Origin: Phlegmacium glaucopus | Taxonomy: Eukaryota; Basidiomycota; Agaricomycetes; Agaricales; Cortinariaceae | Length of the DNA: 64,000 nt | Assembly: GCA_015039465.1 (NCBI GenBank) | Contig: MU130026.1 | Location: 124,001 to 188,000 of the forward strand | Direction of reading: 5' to 3' | Shown here: positions 23,449 to 34,300 of the stretch, piece after piece | Layout of the letters: each line of letters begins with the position of its first letter | Position numbering within the stretch: the stretch's first letter is position 1 | Notes under the pieces: generated by a model | Databases searched by the model: none | Told to the model about the DNA's origin: nothing | What the model saw: the letters and a program-made list of their open reading frames with translations, nothing else | Translations under genes and position numbers: made by a program

Positions 23449-26416
23449 TTATATCATGACTTCAAGCTTCAGCTGCTCTGCCTCATTCCACCTTCCCTGA
23501 TTCCTGTACATGCTTGCTAGATTTTCCATACTGTTGAGGGTGTTTGGATGCTCTGCACCAAGCACCTTCTTCATTATGTCCATGACTTGGACCTGCAGCT
23601 GCTCTGCCTCATTCCATCTTCCCTGATCCCAGTATGTACTTGCTAAATTTGCTATACTGTTGAGGGTGTCTGGATGCTCTTCACCAAGCACCTTCTTGCT
23701 CATGTCCATGACTTGAACACCCAGCTGCTCTGCATCATTCCACCTTCCTTGATCCCTGTATGTGGTTGCTAGATTTGCCATACTGTTGAGGCTGACTGGA
23801 TGTTCTACACCATGCAGCTTCTTGCTCATGTCCATAACTTGAACCTGCAGCTGCTCTGCCTCATTCCACCTTCCCTGATTCCTGTATGTGCTTGCTAGAT
23901 TTGCCATACTGATGAGGGTGTCTGGATGTTCTGCACCATGCAGCTTCTTCCTCATGTCCATTGCTTGAACCTGCAGTGCAGCTGCTCTGCCTCATTCCAT
24001 CTTCCCTGATCCCTGTATGTGCTTGCTAGATTTACCATACTGTTGAGGGTGCCTGGATGCTCTGCACCAAACAGCTTCTTCCTCATGTCCATGACTTGAA
24101 CATCCAGCTGCTCTGCTTCATTCCACCTTCCCTGATTCCAGTATGTGCTTGCTAGACTTGCCATGCTTGTGAGAGTGTCTGGATGTTCTGCACCAAGCAG
24201 CTTCTTCCTCATGGACATGACTTGAATATTCAGCTGCTCTGCACTGTTCCAGTCTCCATTCTCCATCATGACTTGTGCAAAATTGGTCCATTTATCATCA
24301 TAGTACTTCTTGAGTCCTATCTGCCTTCTATGTAATTCATTTGCCTTAATATGTGGGAAAATTAACCGTCGCAGTGCATAATCCTGACTTTCAAATCTCC
24401 ATGAAATTGCACAGGACAAGATTATGCTTCCCATCTCACACATTATTTTCTGCTCAGATTTTAACATTCTCTCCTGACTCCAGTAGTGCACCAGAGGATG
24501 AACAGATAACATTTTAGATGATTGTCCTCTTTTCATCAAGGAGAAAGAAAGAAGAACACTAACTCCCTGTCCAAAGATGAAGTCATCCCAGTGACCATTG
24601 TTGTCCAAGTCAAGCAGGGTATGATCCAGTAAAGTGACTGCCTGAGGCATCTTTTCAGCTATGTCACCATCAACAACAGCTTTCATGGCCTCCTCAGCAG
24701 CAGATTGGAATATCTCTTTAGAAATATTGCTATGATGATAGAAAGCACATATTTGAAGGATTAGGATTGCTGCCTGTGCAGCTTGTGCATCTCCAGCAGT
24801 GGAATGTCCACCAGCTCTCTTCTCTATTTCTTTGAAAGAAAGATCCCAAGTCCCATACACTGTTTTATCATACTTTGATGCTCCTGTGAATGTAGCATCT
24901 GACATAAGAGCATGACGATGTACTGAGAATTGCCTCAGATATTTATCAATATCACATTTCCCAGCCTCAATGTATGCCCCAGCATGATTAATAGCAAGAG
25001 GAATGCAGCCAAGTTCAGTCACAATATTTTTGGCAGCTTCTACATGCTCAGGCAATGGATCCAAACAACTAGCCTTCAGCAGCAGAGTTATAGCATCTAG
25101 CTCCTCCATTTCATGGATCTCAATGCTGTTCTCAAATAATACAATCCTTCCCATGGATCGATTTCTGCTAGTAATGAGAATATTACCTCTGTTACCTGAG
25201 GGAAAGAACTTGGCCACCTCCTCAGGAAGAGGATCATCAGCATTATCAAACACCATCAACCATTCCTCATGAATGTAAGATATCCACTGGAGGACGGACT
25301 CAACTGAGCCATCCACCCCAGAATCTTGTGCAGCAGGAAGGCTAGATATCCCCTTGAGAGATGTTCCCATGCTCTCCTGAGAGGAGGCATCAATCCAGAA
25401 CACATGTGAAAAACTAACAAGAAATGAATCCAGTGTTGTGAAAGGGAAGTAAGAACCCTTACTTGTCAAACATTTTTTCTATGAACTTGAGACAAATCTG
25501 GGTCTTTCCAATCCCTCCCAATCCCCAGAGGAGACAAGAGCACCTTGACATCAGTCTACTAGTAGCATGATGAACAAAAATCTTCTCAAGTTTATCAAGT
25601 ACATCTTGCCGTCCAGTAAAAATTGGACTGGAGTTGGGTTTTTGAGTTACATGGATATTTATCTGCCCTTCACCACTATTGGTAGGGAGAATATTGACAT
25701 TGTTCTGTATGTACAATTATTGCTAAATCACACACACAACTTACAAGAAAGACTTACAACAAAAGTGCCGCCAGTGATGAGGGTATTCTGAGCATTCGCA
25801 AAGAGACCCAAGGCAGATTGTTGAGCCTACTGATCATTAGCGAAAGCCGAGAACATATGGCGTAAGCAACTCACGGAGGGGTTTTGTTCTGATTTAGTGG
25901 ATCTCAAGTTAGCTTGCATTATGGCATCAGGCGAGGAGAGTGAATTTCCTTCCGGATGGGCTACAGGTGTAACCGCCAAAGCAGAGACCGAGGCGGAGAT
26001 TTGGAGTTCATGGGTAGTCTGATCGACGATGATGATTGAGTGATTATGGATGTGATGAACTAAGTTGAACACTCACATGAACGCCAGTGTCTGGAACGCT
26101 TATAAGAGCAAGATCATTGAGTGCCAGAGCGGAAACCGAGGTAGAGACTGGGAGGTCATGGGCAGCCTGATGGATGACGATGATTAAATACTTGAGGATA
26201 CGATGGGCGAAGTTGAACGCTCACAGTAATGCCAGCGACTTGAATAACCCGCGCGCTTGCAGGTGCAGCACTAGCGGGAACGGATGGCATGGGGTCAGCG
26301 GGGCTTGTTATGATTGTCGATGCCGAAGTTGCTGGTTCAGGGCTTGCATCGTTGATGGTCAGAGGGGAATATTTGGGTTTCTTGTACTTGACAACTTTCT
26401 TAAAAATGCGCTTCAT
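23449..26416 (-). CDS. NB-ARC/TPR NLR-like protein, frameshifted in the TPR region
   Basis: Six exons on the minus strand: 26416-26225, 26166-26077, 26018-25875, 25826-25758, 25704-25463 and 25413 onward. The phase closes across all five introns. The N-terminus carries the FANAQNTLITGGTF signature seen upstream of fungal STAND ATPases. The Walker A motif is GLGGIGKTQ at the end of exon 5; the Walker B-like block is EWLMVFDNADD, and HPLVHYW ends the NB-ARC part. Then come TPR units of 42 residues (LGAEHPDTLTSMASLASTYWN-type), seven if the frame were continuous. A 5-base tandem duplication (CTGCA twice, about 23975) shifts the frame after the third unit, so the encoded product stops at 23952 (732 residues) and four units to 23449 are out of frame. 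Such proteins are thought to sense non-self or trigger cell death. The shift may be inactivation, an allele or a sequencing error. Confidence 0.8.
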
Positions 26417-26839
26417 ATGGTTGAATAGGTTGAATAGTGAGCGGTGGTGAGTGGTGAATGTGGTGATGACAGTCGATAAGAAAGATGCGCCCGATTACAT
26501 AAGCAGGGATCTCAGCTATATACAATTTAATACAAACAGCGCAGTACAAATGGACTTGTTTGAGTCGTCTCCTATGTTTCAAACGCATATCTAGTCCAGC
26601 ACTCACATCACTTATTCTGGCCGACAGCGCTTGGGCCAATCTTCTATCTAGTGCTTCCTCACCATCGAGCGCCTTGGCCATCGGACGAAACTCGAGTTTG
26701 TCGCCTCGACACCTCCCAGTGTAAACCTCCCTCCCGTTGTCCCTCATCTCTCCCATTGGTACATGGGTTAATGAAAGATTTATCCTCGATTGAGTACCTC
26801 TATTGTGCAATTTCGCAGCTTGGACACGATGATCAATGC
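26417..26839. other. Promoter-side region of the NLR-like gene
   Basis: About 420 bases between the NLR-like start codon and the plus-strand relic. A minus-strand frame (26843-26400) covers it, but it resembles nothing known and overlaps the NLR start. I see no clear TATA box. Confidence 0.35.
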
Positions 26840-27900
26840 GCAAAAGTCCGAAGCCGACCTGTAGACCACGCGAAACTCACGCGAGACCTTGAAAGTTGAA
26901 GAACGTCGCGCTGAATTGCAATACCTCCTTCCCAAGCTTCAACCTGGACAACTCCAGGACGAGCTCACTGGTGCAAATCGCAAGCAACCAAATCCAACTG
27001 TCACAACTCGTCTTGTTGACGCATTAAAACAATTGGAAATGGCCGCGTTAGATAAGAAAGTTGCCGGAGAGAGGGCAAGAGGTAGTTGGGGCAGAATTGA
27101 AAATAAATTAAGGAGAAATTGTCTGTTACGAGAAACAACGTGATCGACTCAAGGAGGCTCTCATGGTATGGCATTTCCCATATCGATCGTTATCCCAGTG
27201 TATAACATTTTTTAGTTGTCAGGTTGCGAGACACGACGCAAGAAATGCACCAAGAACATCGTAAACGGATATCCGGAATGGAAAAAGGATCTTGCCACTA
27301 TCGAGAAACTTGAAGGTATGTTTTCAATATCCCGAGTCCCTCCTGATTCATTGAAGGTGTAAACTGATGCCTCGCATCATCAAAAGCATCTTACGAAGAG
27401 ACTCTTATTCACTTTGCTAATGCATGACTGAAGGACTGACTGGATGATGTACTTGGTTCCGAAGACATGGTCATACGATTGACGGAATGTAACTTCATGC
27501 CTGGCAAGGTATATTTCTATTTATTACTTATTATTCTTGCGTATAGAACGTGAATTACCATTGAAGACTTTGAAGCTCTCAAGGAACTCTCCGATGAGAA
27601 TCATGTAGAAACAGAGAAGCAACTCTACGAAAACCCTGGTATTCAGGACCAACTTCCGAAGAGTGAATGAAGCTCTCGAAGAGTCCTTCATGTCAAGATT
27701 TGGACCACATTATCAACCAATTCCATCGTTATGCAGTTACAGATGTAAGTTTTCTTCTACCTCAGCCATTACCAATGCTTCAGCGACATCTCAAACTGCT
27801 GCGATGATGTCCCTCGATCTCAAACTACAATCTTCCGCCATGAAGGATCTGGCCTCCGCGAAATACTGATATTGAGCTGAGCTTGGAGGCAAGGGAGTCA
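26840..27900 (+). pseudogene. Decayed coiled-coil-type gene, family not recognised
   Basis: Several plus-strand stretches look coding and are separated by plausible introns (for example GTATGGCATTTCCC...TTTTTTAG near 27167-27220). They are rich in E, K, R, L and Q, as in a coiled coil: VEERRAELQYLLPKLQ (about 26892-26940), TRRKKCTKNI (about 27240) and ALKELSDENHVETEKQLYE (about 27575-27640). In-frame stops occur, as in an alanine-TGA-leucine run near 27424, and no full reading frame can be assembled. I think it is a gene in decay, but I cannot name it. Confidence 0.4.
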
Positions 27901-28276
27901 AAAGAGCTGCTAATCGTTATCCAGGTTTGTGTGCCTTCTCGTATCCCGATGTCCTATCTGTAGATAGTAGCGATGTCATAGGCAGCTACCTACTCTTCAG
28001 CCACTCGGCATCTAGTTGATTAACCAACATAGTAGCTCTGCATGTCTCCGATCTGCTCATTGGATTTTGCAAGGTCTAGTTTAGACTCGAACTAATTTAC
28101 TCGGGTCACCAAACAAAAAAAAATGGAATGTGTTGAAAAAAGGATAGCAATCATGAAGGTCTGCAATATCTGAGATGTACCTAATCCACTTCTTTAAACA
28201 TCTATTGTCCAGTTGAAACAGTCTCACCAAGATCTAATGTTCAAAACTCAGGGAGCAAGGTACAAGTCCGAGGTTC

Positions 28277-30444
28277 TCAATTTGAGAATTCTTGTTTAAG
28301 ACCATCAAGTTCATCAGCACTCAACTCCTTAAGCATCTCACTAAACTGAAGATGTTCCTTCACACAGTGGTCGCTAAGCTCTTCTAATGGGACATCCATG
28401 GAGAAAATATGGACATCCGACGATCCAATTCCGCTATTAAACCAAATGTTTTAAAGTCAGTGCAAACATTATCAAAAAATCAAAAATAAAGTATCTTTTT
28501 AGAGGACAATAAAATAAAATAAACTTACAGACATAATCTGCATATCATTTCCGAATTTCTTGAGACGTGAAAGATGATCTCCTTGAGTGCGCAATTTAAT
28601 CTAAAGTCTGCTGAACCCAGAACTTTCAAGTCAGCTAACAATAATTAAATAGTCAAAGATTGAAAAATGACAACCCACGTTCGTTAGAGACAGCTGGAGT
28701 CACGTCCTTCATGACAACGTCGTCAGGCGTTGTTGGAAGAGGGTCCGTTCGCTGAGGAAAAGGCTGACTAGAAATCATGTGCGATTTTTTGGCTGGATCG
28801 CTGGTAATGGCCATTGCTTCAGGTACTTTGTCAGAATGAAGGTCAAGGCAACACGCTTCGGTCGTAACATGACTGGTGCCTTCAATGGGGATTCCTCCGA
28901 CCTGCAGCTGGTTACCGGCTCTGGTATTAAGATATCATTCAAACTTTTCGAAATGAATAATACGTGAATCAATTACTTACGATTGCTGTTTTGAAGATAT
29001 GTTCTCTTCCCGTTCCAATGGTTCACGTTCAGGTGAAAGGTACCTACTCGCCGCACTTTCGACAGGATTGCCTGTATCAATATCACGGTGGTCGTCGTCA
29101 AGTTCGTCGGTGGTAATACAATCCACGTCAATTGAAAGTGGGTCAATCTTTCTCTCTTGCCCCGCCGATGAATCGTGTTGGTATGTGTCTAGAGCGTCCA
29201 TCTTGGGAGAGTCATCTGCCATAACAGGCTCTTGAAATGTATGATTGATCGCGTTTGTAGCGGTAACCGGAGATGACGCCTTATCATTTGGCTCTTCCTC
29301 GGGATCCAATGTGGTGAGAACTATGTCCGTGGACTCGGAACTGTCAACGGCAGTATTCGCCGAACTATTTCTGAGGTTACGGTCGCCCTCATTATGAAAG
29401 TCAGGTGTGTATCGAGGTGACGGGCTAAGTGGGACATCCAACTTCGATGGCTTTGGAGAGCTTGAATCAAGGGCGGGTCTAGAAGTGGTAATTGTGCCAT
29501 CTGGAATTGAGGAATGAAGTAACTGTCTCCGCATTATTAATAACACACCGACCAAAGTTTACACAGCACGTACCGGACTAGCTAGTAGATTCGATATGCT
29601 TTGTTGCGAGCTGATGGAGCTTTCAGCAGCCGGCGAAGGTATCCAATACGGGTTTGCTACAAGTTCCTGCAGAACGGTGTCGATATTTTTGGGTCTTATC
29701 ACTTCCTTCTCGAGGCGAGCAATCTCTTCCAGCGAAGTTGGGTTGACTGAAATTGTTGGAGACGTCGAATATTCAGTAATAACCACCTGAGAATCATTGT
29801 GTAGCGTCTCAGTCGTCCGCTTGAATAATTTTCGGGGTGTTACTTCGTGACCATCTGACGGATAGTCTTTCCTCTTCGCCGATTGCTTATTTCGAGTGGG
29901 TACATTACCCCCTGCCTCTCCGCGTTTCTCGAGTACCGCAGAGATAAGATTATGGGCACTTTCACTAACTAAATTAAAAATAAATCATTGATAAACAATA
30001 GAAAGAGTTGGTCAACTCACATATGGGTTTAGTGACCTGAAGGACCAAGAACCAACCAATAGACCTGATCGATGGATCGCACCACAAGACGTAGCGGTGA
30101 TACAGCGGGTGACGGAGGAAGTTGGTACTACGTCTACGTCGTGGTCCAGGCCATTTCTTCCATTCCGTTGCCGAAGTCTTTGCATAAAGTACATGCCTTC
30201 CTGGAGTTGTGTCGATATAGATATCACCTATATTTCCTCCTCGTAGATGTCGCATGACCAAGGCTTTCGTAGGAGCTCCTATACTTTGATATTCATCGTA
30301 TTGAATACGCCGGGCTACTTTGCCAAATGATCGGGGCCTGGATATTGAAGGCTTGTTGATGTCGTTCAAGAGCGCTTGCAGTAACTGACGTTTGGATTCG
30401 CATTTACAAATGCAATCTAGAAAATGGGGCTGCCGGTAAGTCAT
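28277..30444 (-). CDS. Hypothetical 615-residue protein, divergent from ADE2
   Basis: Six exons trace cleanly: 30444-30021, 29968-29570, 29500-28981, 28920-28679, 28634-28529 and 28433-28277. The phase closes to a TGA. The N-terminal 140 residues look folded and basic (WKKWPGPRRRRSTNF, then HRYVLWCDPSIRSIGWFLVLQ). The middle 300 residues are low-complexity, rich in S, P, E and D, so probably disordered. The C-terminal 90 residues look folded again (ADFRLNCALKEIIFHVS, VHIFSMDVPLEELSDHC). Exon 2 uses a weak donor (GTGCTG) because the stronger GTACGT four bases upstream would break the frame. I do not recognise the family. The layout, basic folded head and acidic disordered middle, could suit a nuclear protein, but that is inference. 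Confidence 0.75.
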
Positions 30445-30543
30445 GTATGAACCAAGTATGAACCACACCTGCTGACTAATTAGCAAATGAGCAGGTTTGA
30501 CCCTAAGGTGGGGTTAGGTCTCCACAACCCTCCTGCACCCAAA
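30445..30543. promoter_or_regulatory. Short divergent promoter region between the 615-residue gene and ADE2
   Basis: Only 99 bases separate the two start codons, if the ATG at 30444 is right. Both 5' untranslated regions and promoters must overlap here, which suggests shared regulation. No clear TATA box is visible. Confidence 0.5.
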
Positions 30544-32523
30544 ATGTCCCAGAAAATTGTCGGAATCCTCGGTGGGCGTAAGTTAGAAACGTATAAACCT
30601 TTTTTTACAGTAGCTAACGTTATTGTTTTTTTAAAAACAGATTTTCGCTACCTTTTTTCTTCAATATGAAACCAACTTTTTTTACTTTCAGGAGGCGGCC
30701 AACTGGGTCGGATGCTTGCGGCATCTGCATCGCTTTTGAATGTCAAAATTGTCATACTTGACGCTGGTGAAAATGGTCCAGCTAAACAGGTTGCTGCACC
30801 TGTAGTACCTCATCTTTCTCATATCGATGGATCTTTCACCGATCCCGAAAAAATTAGAGAGCTAGCAGGCAAAGTAGACGTCCTCACAATAGAGATCGAA
30901 CATGTCGATGCTACCACTCTGGAACAAGTCCAAAAGTCTTATGAAGGAAAGGACTTTTCAGTTCATCCAAGTCCTTCTACTATTCAAATCATCCAAGATA
31001 AATTTCGCCAAAAACAACACCTTTCCTCTCACGCCCTACCTGTCCCCTACTTTCTTCAAGTAGACTCCTCAATTTCCGCCATTCATGCGGCCGCAAACAC
31101 CCTTGGGTTGCCGTTGATGCTGAAAAGTCGTACTCTGGCATACGACGGACGTGGTAATTTCGCATTACGTGACTTGGCCCAGGCCGAAGAAGCGATTGCA
31201 GCGCTCGGAAATCGTCCCCTTTATGCCGAGAAGTGGGTCCCATTTTTCAAGGAAATTGCGGTGATGGTTGTGAGAACCACAGATGGCGAAATTCGGTCTT
31301 ATCCAGTCGTGGAAACAGTTCACAAGAATAACATCTGCCATCTCGTTTTTGCTCCCTTGCGAACTAGAGATCCCCTACTTTCCCTCAAAGCCCGATCAAT
31401 AGCAGAAGCAGCTGTCAAATCGTTTTCTGGTGCTGGTGTTTTTGGCGTGGAAATGTTTCTCATGCAAAACGGTACGTGTTCATAACTTGTATAGATATAA
31501 TCGCTCATACGCGAGACTGGAAAGGAAATATTTTCGTGAACGAGATTGCCCCCCGACCTCATAATTCAGGCCATTACACTATTGAAGCGTGTGAAACGTC
31601 CCAATATGAAAACCATCTACGCGCAATACTCTCACTGCCACTAGGATCCACGGCCATGAAAGTTCCTTCTGCAGCCATGCTCAATCTGATCGGACATTCT
31701 TCATCTATGGCGGAGGTAACAACCACGGTAAACATCGCCCTGGGTATTCCAGGCGCTTCTGTCCATCTTTACGGGAAATCAGAATGTCGGAGCGGCCGGA
31801 AAATGGGACATATCACCATTGTTGCCGATTCTGATGCTCAACTAAGAGCACGGCTACGTCCTCTCTTGGAAAGTCTTCCCTCTAACTCACCAGAAGAAAC
31901 CGTTCTGTATGCGCCCTTGCCCGCCACGCCTGGATCTGGATTTTCAGATTCTAATCCGTTGGTAGGTGTGATTATGGGGTCAGACTCGGACTTGCCCGTG
32001 ATGCTACCCGCGGCGCGAATCCTAGACCAATTCAAGATTCCATATGAACTAACGATAGTCTCAGCTCACCGCACCCCTGATCGTCTCGTAGAATACGCAC
32101 GGTCAGCGTCTGTGAGGGGCCTACGAACGATTATAGCCGGCGCAGGAGGTGCAGCTCATTTACCAGGCATGGTCGCTGCGATGACTGCGCTTCCTGTCAT
32201 TGGTGTTCCTGTTAAAGGAAGCACGCTAGATGGCGTGGACTCGTTACACAGTATAGTTCAAATGCCCGTGAGTCCCATCCATCATTATGCGAAGATTCTT
32301 TCCTTGCTCATACGTAGTTCAGCGTGGCATACCTGTGGCGACAGTTGCTATTAATAATGGCACTAATGCAGGCTTGTTGGCCGTCCGGATATTATCGGCG
32401 GGTATTCCTACCCTTATTGACAGTATGGAGAAGTACATGAAGAACATGGAAAGTGAGGTTCTGGATAAAGTAGACAAACTGAAGGAAGTGGGATGGGAAA
32501 GCTATCAAGTGAAACGACCTTGA
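30544..32523 (+). CDS. ADE2: Phosphoribosylaminoimidazole carboxylase (AIR carboxylase), bifunctional
   Basis: Four exons (30544-30571, 30692-31471, 31525-32267, 32323-32523) give 583 residues, the usual length for fungal Ade2. The N-terminal half is the PurK ATP-grasp part: [13 protein letters not shown] at the start, [26 protein letters not shown] and [18 protein letters not shown]. The C-terminal part is Pur[38 protein letters not shown] and [14 protein letters not shown]. It makes carboxyaminoimidazole ribotide in de novo purine synthesis, in the cytosol. Intron 1 starts at the weaker donor GTGGGC, because that restores the conserved GGGQLGRM loop. A stronger GTAAGT lies six bases downstream and would add two residues in frame. 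All key motifs are present. Confidence 0.97.
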
Positions 32524-32706
32524 TTTTAACTATGCCTGGGTATTTGTAGAGCCAGTGTAGAGCAGCAATTAAAAATTTTGCGGTGCTTACATAATTCGTA
32601 GCATTGGATTCGAGCCGAAGCGCTCTGAACTTATATAATAGTGATCGATTGTCATCACATTATCATTAGGTCTGTTTTAGGAGACTAGCTCTGAACGTTT
32701 GATAAC

Positions 32707-33402
32707 ATGCCGCCTGCTACAACAAAGCCTCCTACGCAGAGGAAAAGGAATAGAAAACGCAAAAGAAGGGCCGCATCCACGAGCTCATCCTCGTCAGATT
32801 CTTCTTCATCAGACTCTACCGAAGATGAAGTACCCAAAATAACGACCAAAGTTGTGGTGCCTGTACCTTCACTACCTCAACCAGAGTCAGACTCATCATC
32901 GGACTCAGATTCTTCAGAGTCAAGTTCGTCGGATGATGATGAAGAAGACGCGGCAGCTGAGATTCCCAGAGGAAGGCAGCCTCAAAACGTTACTACCACC
33001 CCGAAGACTCGACAAATTTCTCCGTCCCCGCCTCCACCTTCAGCAGCCTTACCATCTTTCCTACCATCAGAAAATGCGGAGAACGATGCTGGATCTAAAG
33101 AAAAAGAACTCAAGGATCGATTCCGTCAATTTTGGATGACATCGGTCGCAGACGGTTTCAAAGATGACTTGGAAGAAATTCGAAAAAAGGTTTCTCATTG
33201 TTTCTTTTTTTTCTTTTTTCGCCTATGAAAGAAAACGTTATACTATGTTTGCTGATGTGTCAACAATTTTTTTTAGGAACCTAACCTTGGAACCTCGCGT
33301 TTAGCCTTGTTGATTGACTCTTTGGCCGCTGGCGCTGATGTTTTTTCATCCTCGTCGAACGGGAAGGATAGTCTCAATGAAATGGATGTTATTCTCAATT
33401 GA
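32707..33402 (+). CDS. RSA3: Ribosome assembly protein 3-like (Rsa3)
   Basis: Two exons (32707-33189, 33277-33402) give 202 residues. The first two thirds are low-complexity: a basic start (RKRNRKRKRR), serine/acid runs (SSSDSSSSDSTEDE, DSDSSESSSSDDDEED), then proline-rich sequence. The last 65 residues fit the Rsa3 domain: RFRQFWMTSVADGFKDDLEE, then LGTSRLALLIDSLAAGAD across the intron. Rsa3 acts in the nucleolus in early 60S subunit assembly. The basic and acidic tracts suit a nucleolar protein. The domain is short, so the call rests mainly on its shape and position at the C-terminus. Confidence 0.8.
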
Positions 33403-33438
33403 TGCAAGTTCATCCCGAAGAATCATGATTGTGTTCGT

Positions 33439-34147
33439 CTAGTACATAACAACACTTGAACTGAATACAATGAGGCTGCCTAATACTGGTCGGCTTTTGC
33501 GTCGATGTGGTTGAAGACCATGCTCTACTTCATTCCTATTCTGACTTTGTCTTCCACCACCTCTTCCAATCGAATCGACGCGCCGTTCTCCATGTACAAA
33601 ACTTTCAGCAAGATTTGGGTTAATTCTGAAAAGCCCAGCTCGTGGTTGAGCCATCGACGTCACAAACCAACACTAATGCGAGGCTGTAATCGACAATCAC
33701 GAGGCGTGGAAGCCCCCGACTTCACCGCGATATGAAGTGGCTATTGTAATGTGTCAATTTATCGTTTTTCGTGTCTAGCAAATAGATTCTTAAGCCGATT
33801 CTTGGATAACCCTCAGAATGGTAAAACTTTCGAATGAATTGCTTGGACTTGGTCGACTGGCGTCAAACAAGGCAAGACTGGCCCTCCACATTGTTCCCGT
33901 CGGTCAGCTGTGAAAGAGATCACTAGGTAAAAATGGCTATAGCGGGGGCGCCGCCTTTCCTTCCGTCGGCACTGGCATTGTCTAAATGACGTGTTTTTCT
34001 GGTCCGTGACCGTCCGTCGCGAACAACTTTTGCAACTCTGCCTCTTGATGGAGCGAAGGTTGTAAAGAGATGCGCCTGGACCAGGTGGACCATTGGTAAA
34101 ATTGCAATACGCGCTATGAAGCCTTCAATTTCAGCAGTAGGTTGCAT
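33439..34147 (-). other. Possible small minus-strand gene, unresolved
   Basis: Two minus-strand frames of 74 codons (34147-33923 and 33663-33439) and a third possible start at 33882 (MWRASLALFDASRPSP) are open here. None resembles a family I know and I could not join them with confidence. A small intron-containing gene is possible. Equally, this may be only the shared 3' region of RSA3 and the NACHT gene. Confidence 0.25.
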
Positions 34148-34300
34148 TGTTCAAGTGGGTGATGATGGATAGAAAGACTACATCGACATCTCCGAGTCAT
34201 ATTAGCCAACCCTAACAGTACCACCTACTCAAATTGTGATCTGATCACATTCTATTTGATCTATCACAGATTACTTAAATAAACGGCCTAGATTTAAATT

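Noticed and set aside
25827..25840. In-frame TAG in the NB-ARC/TPR gene
   Set aside because: It falls inside a 48-base GT-AG intron (25874-25827); exons 3 and 4 join in phase without it.
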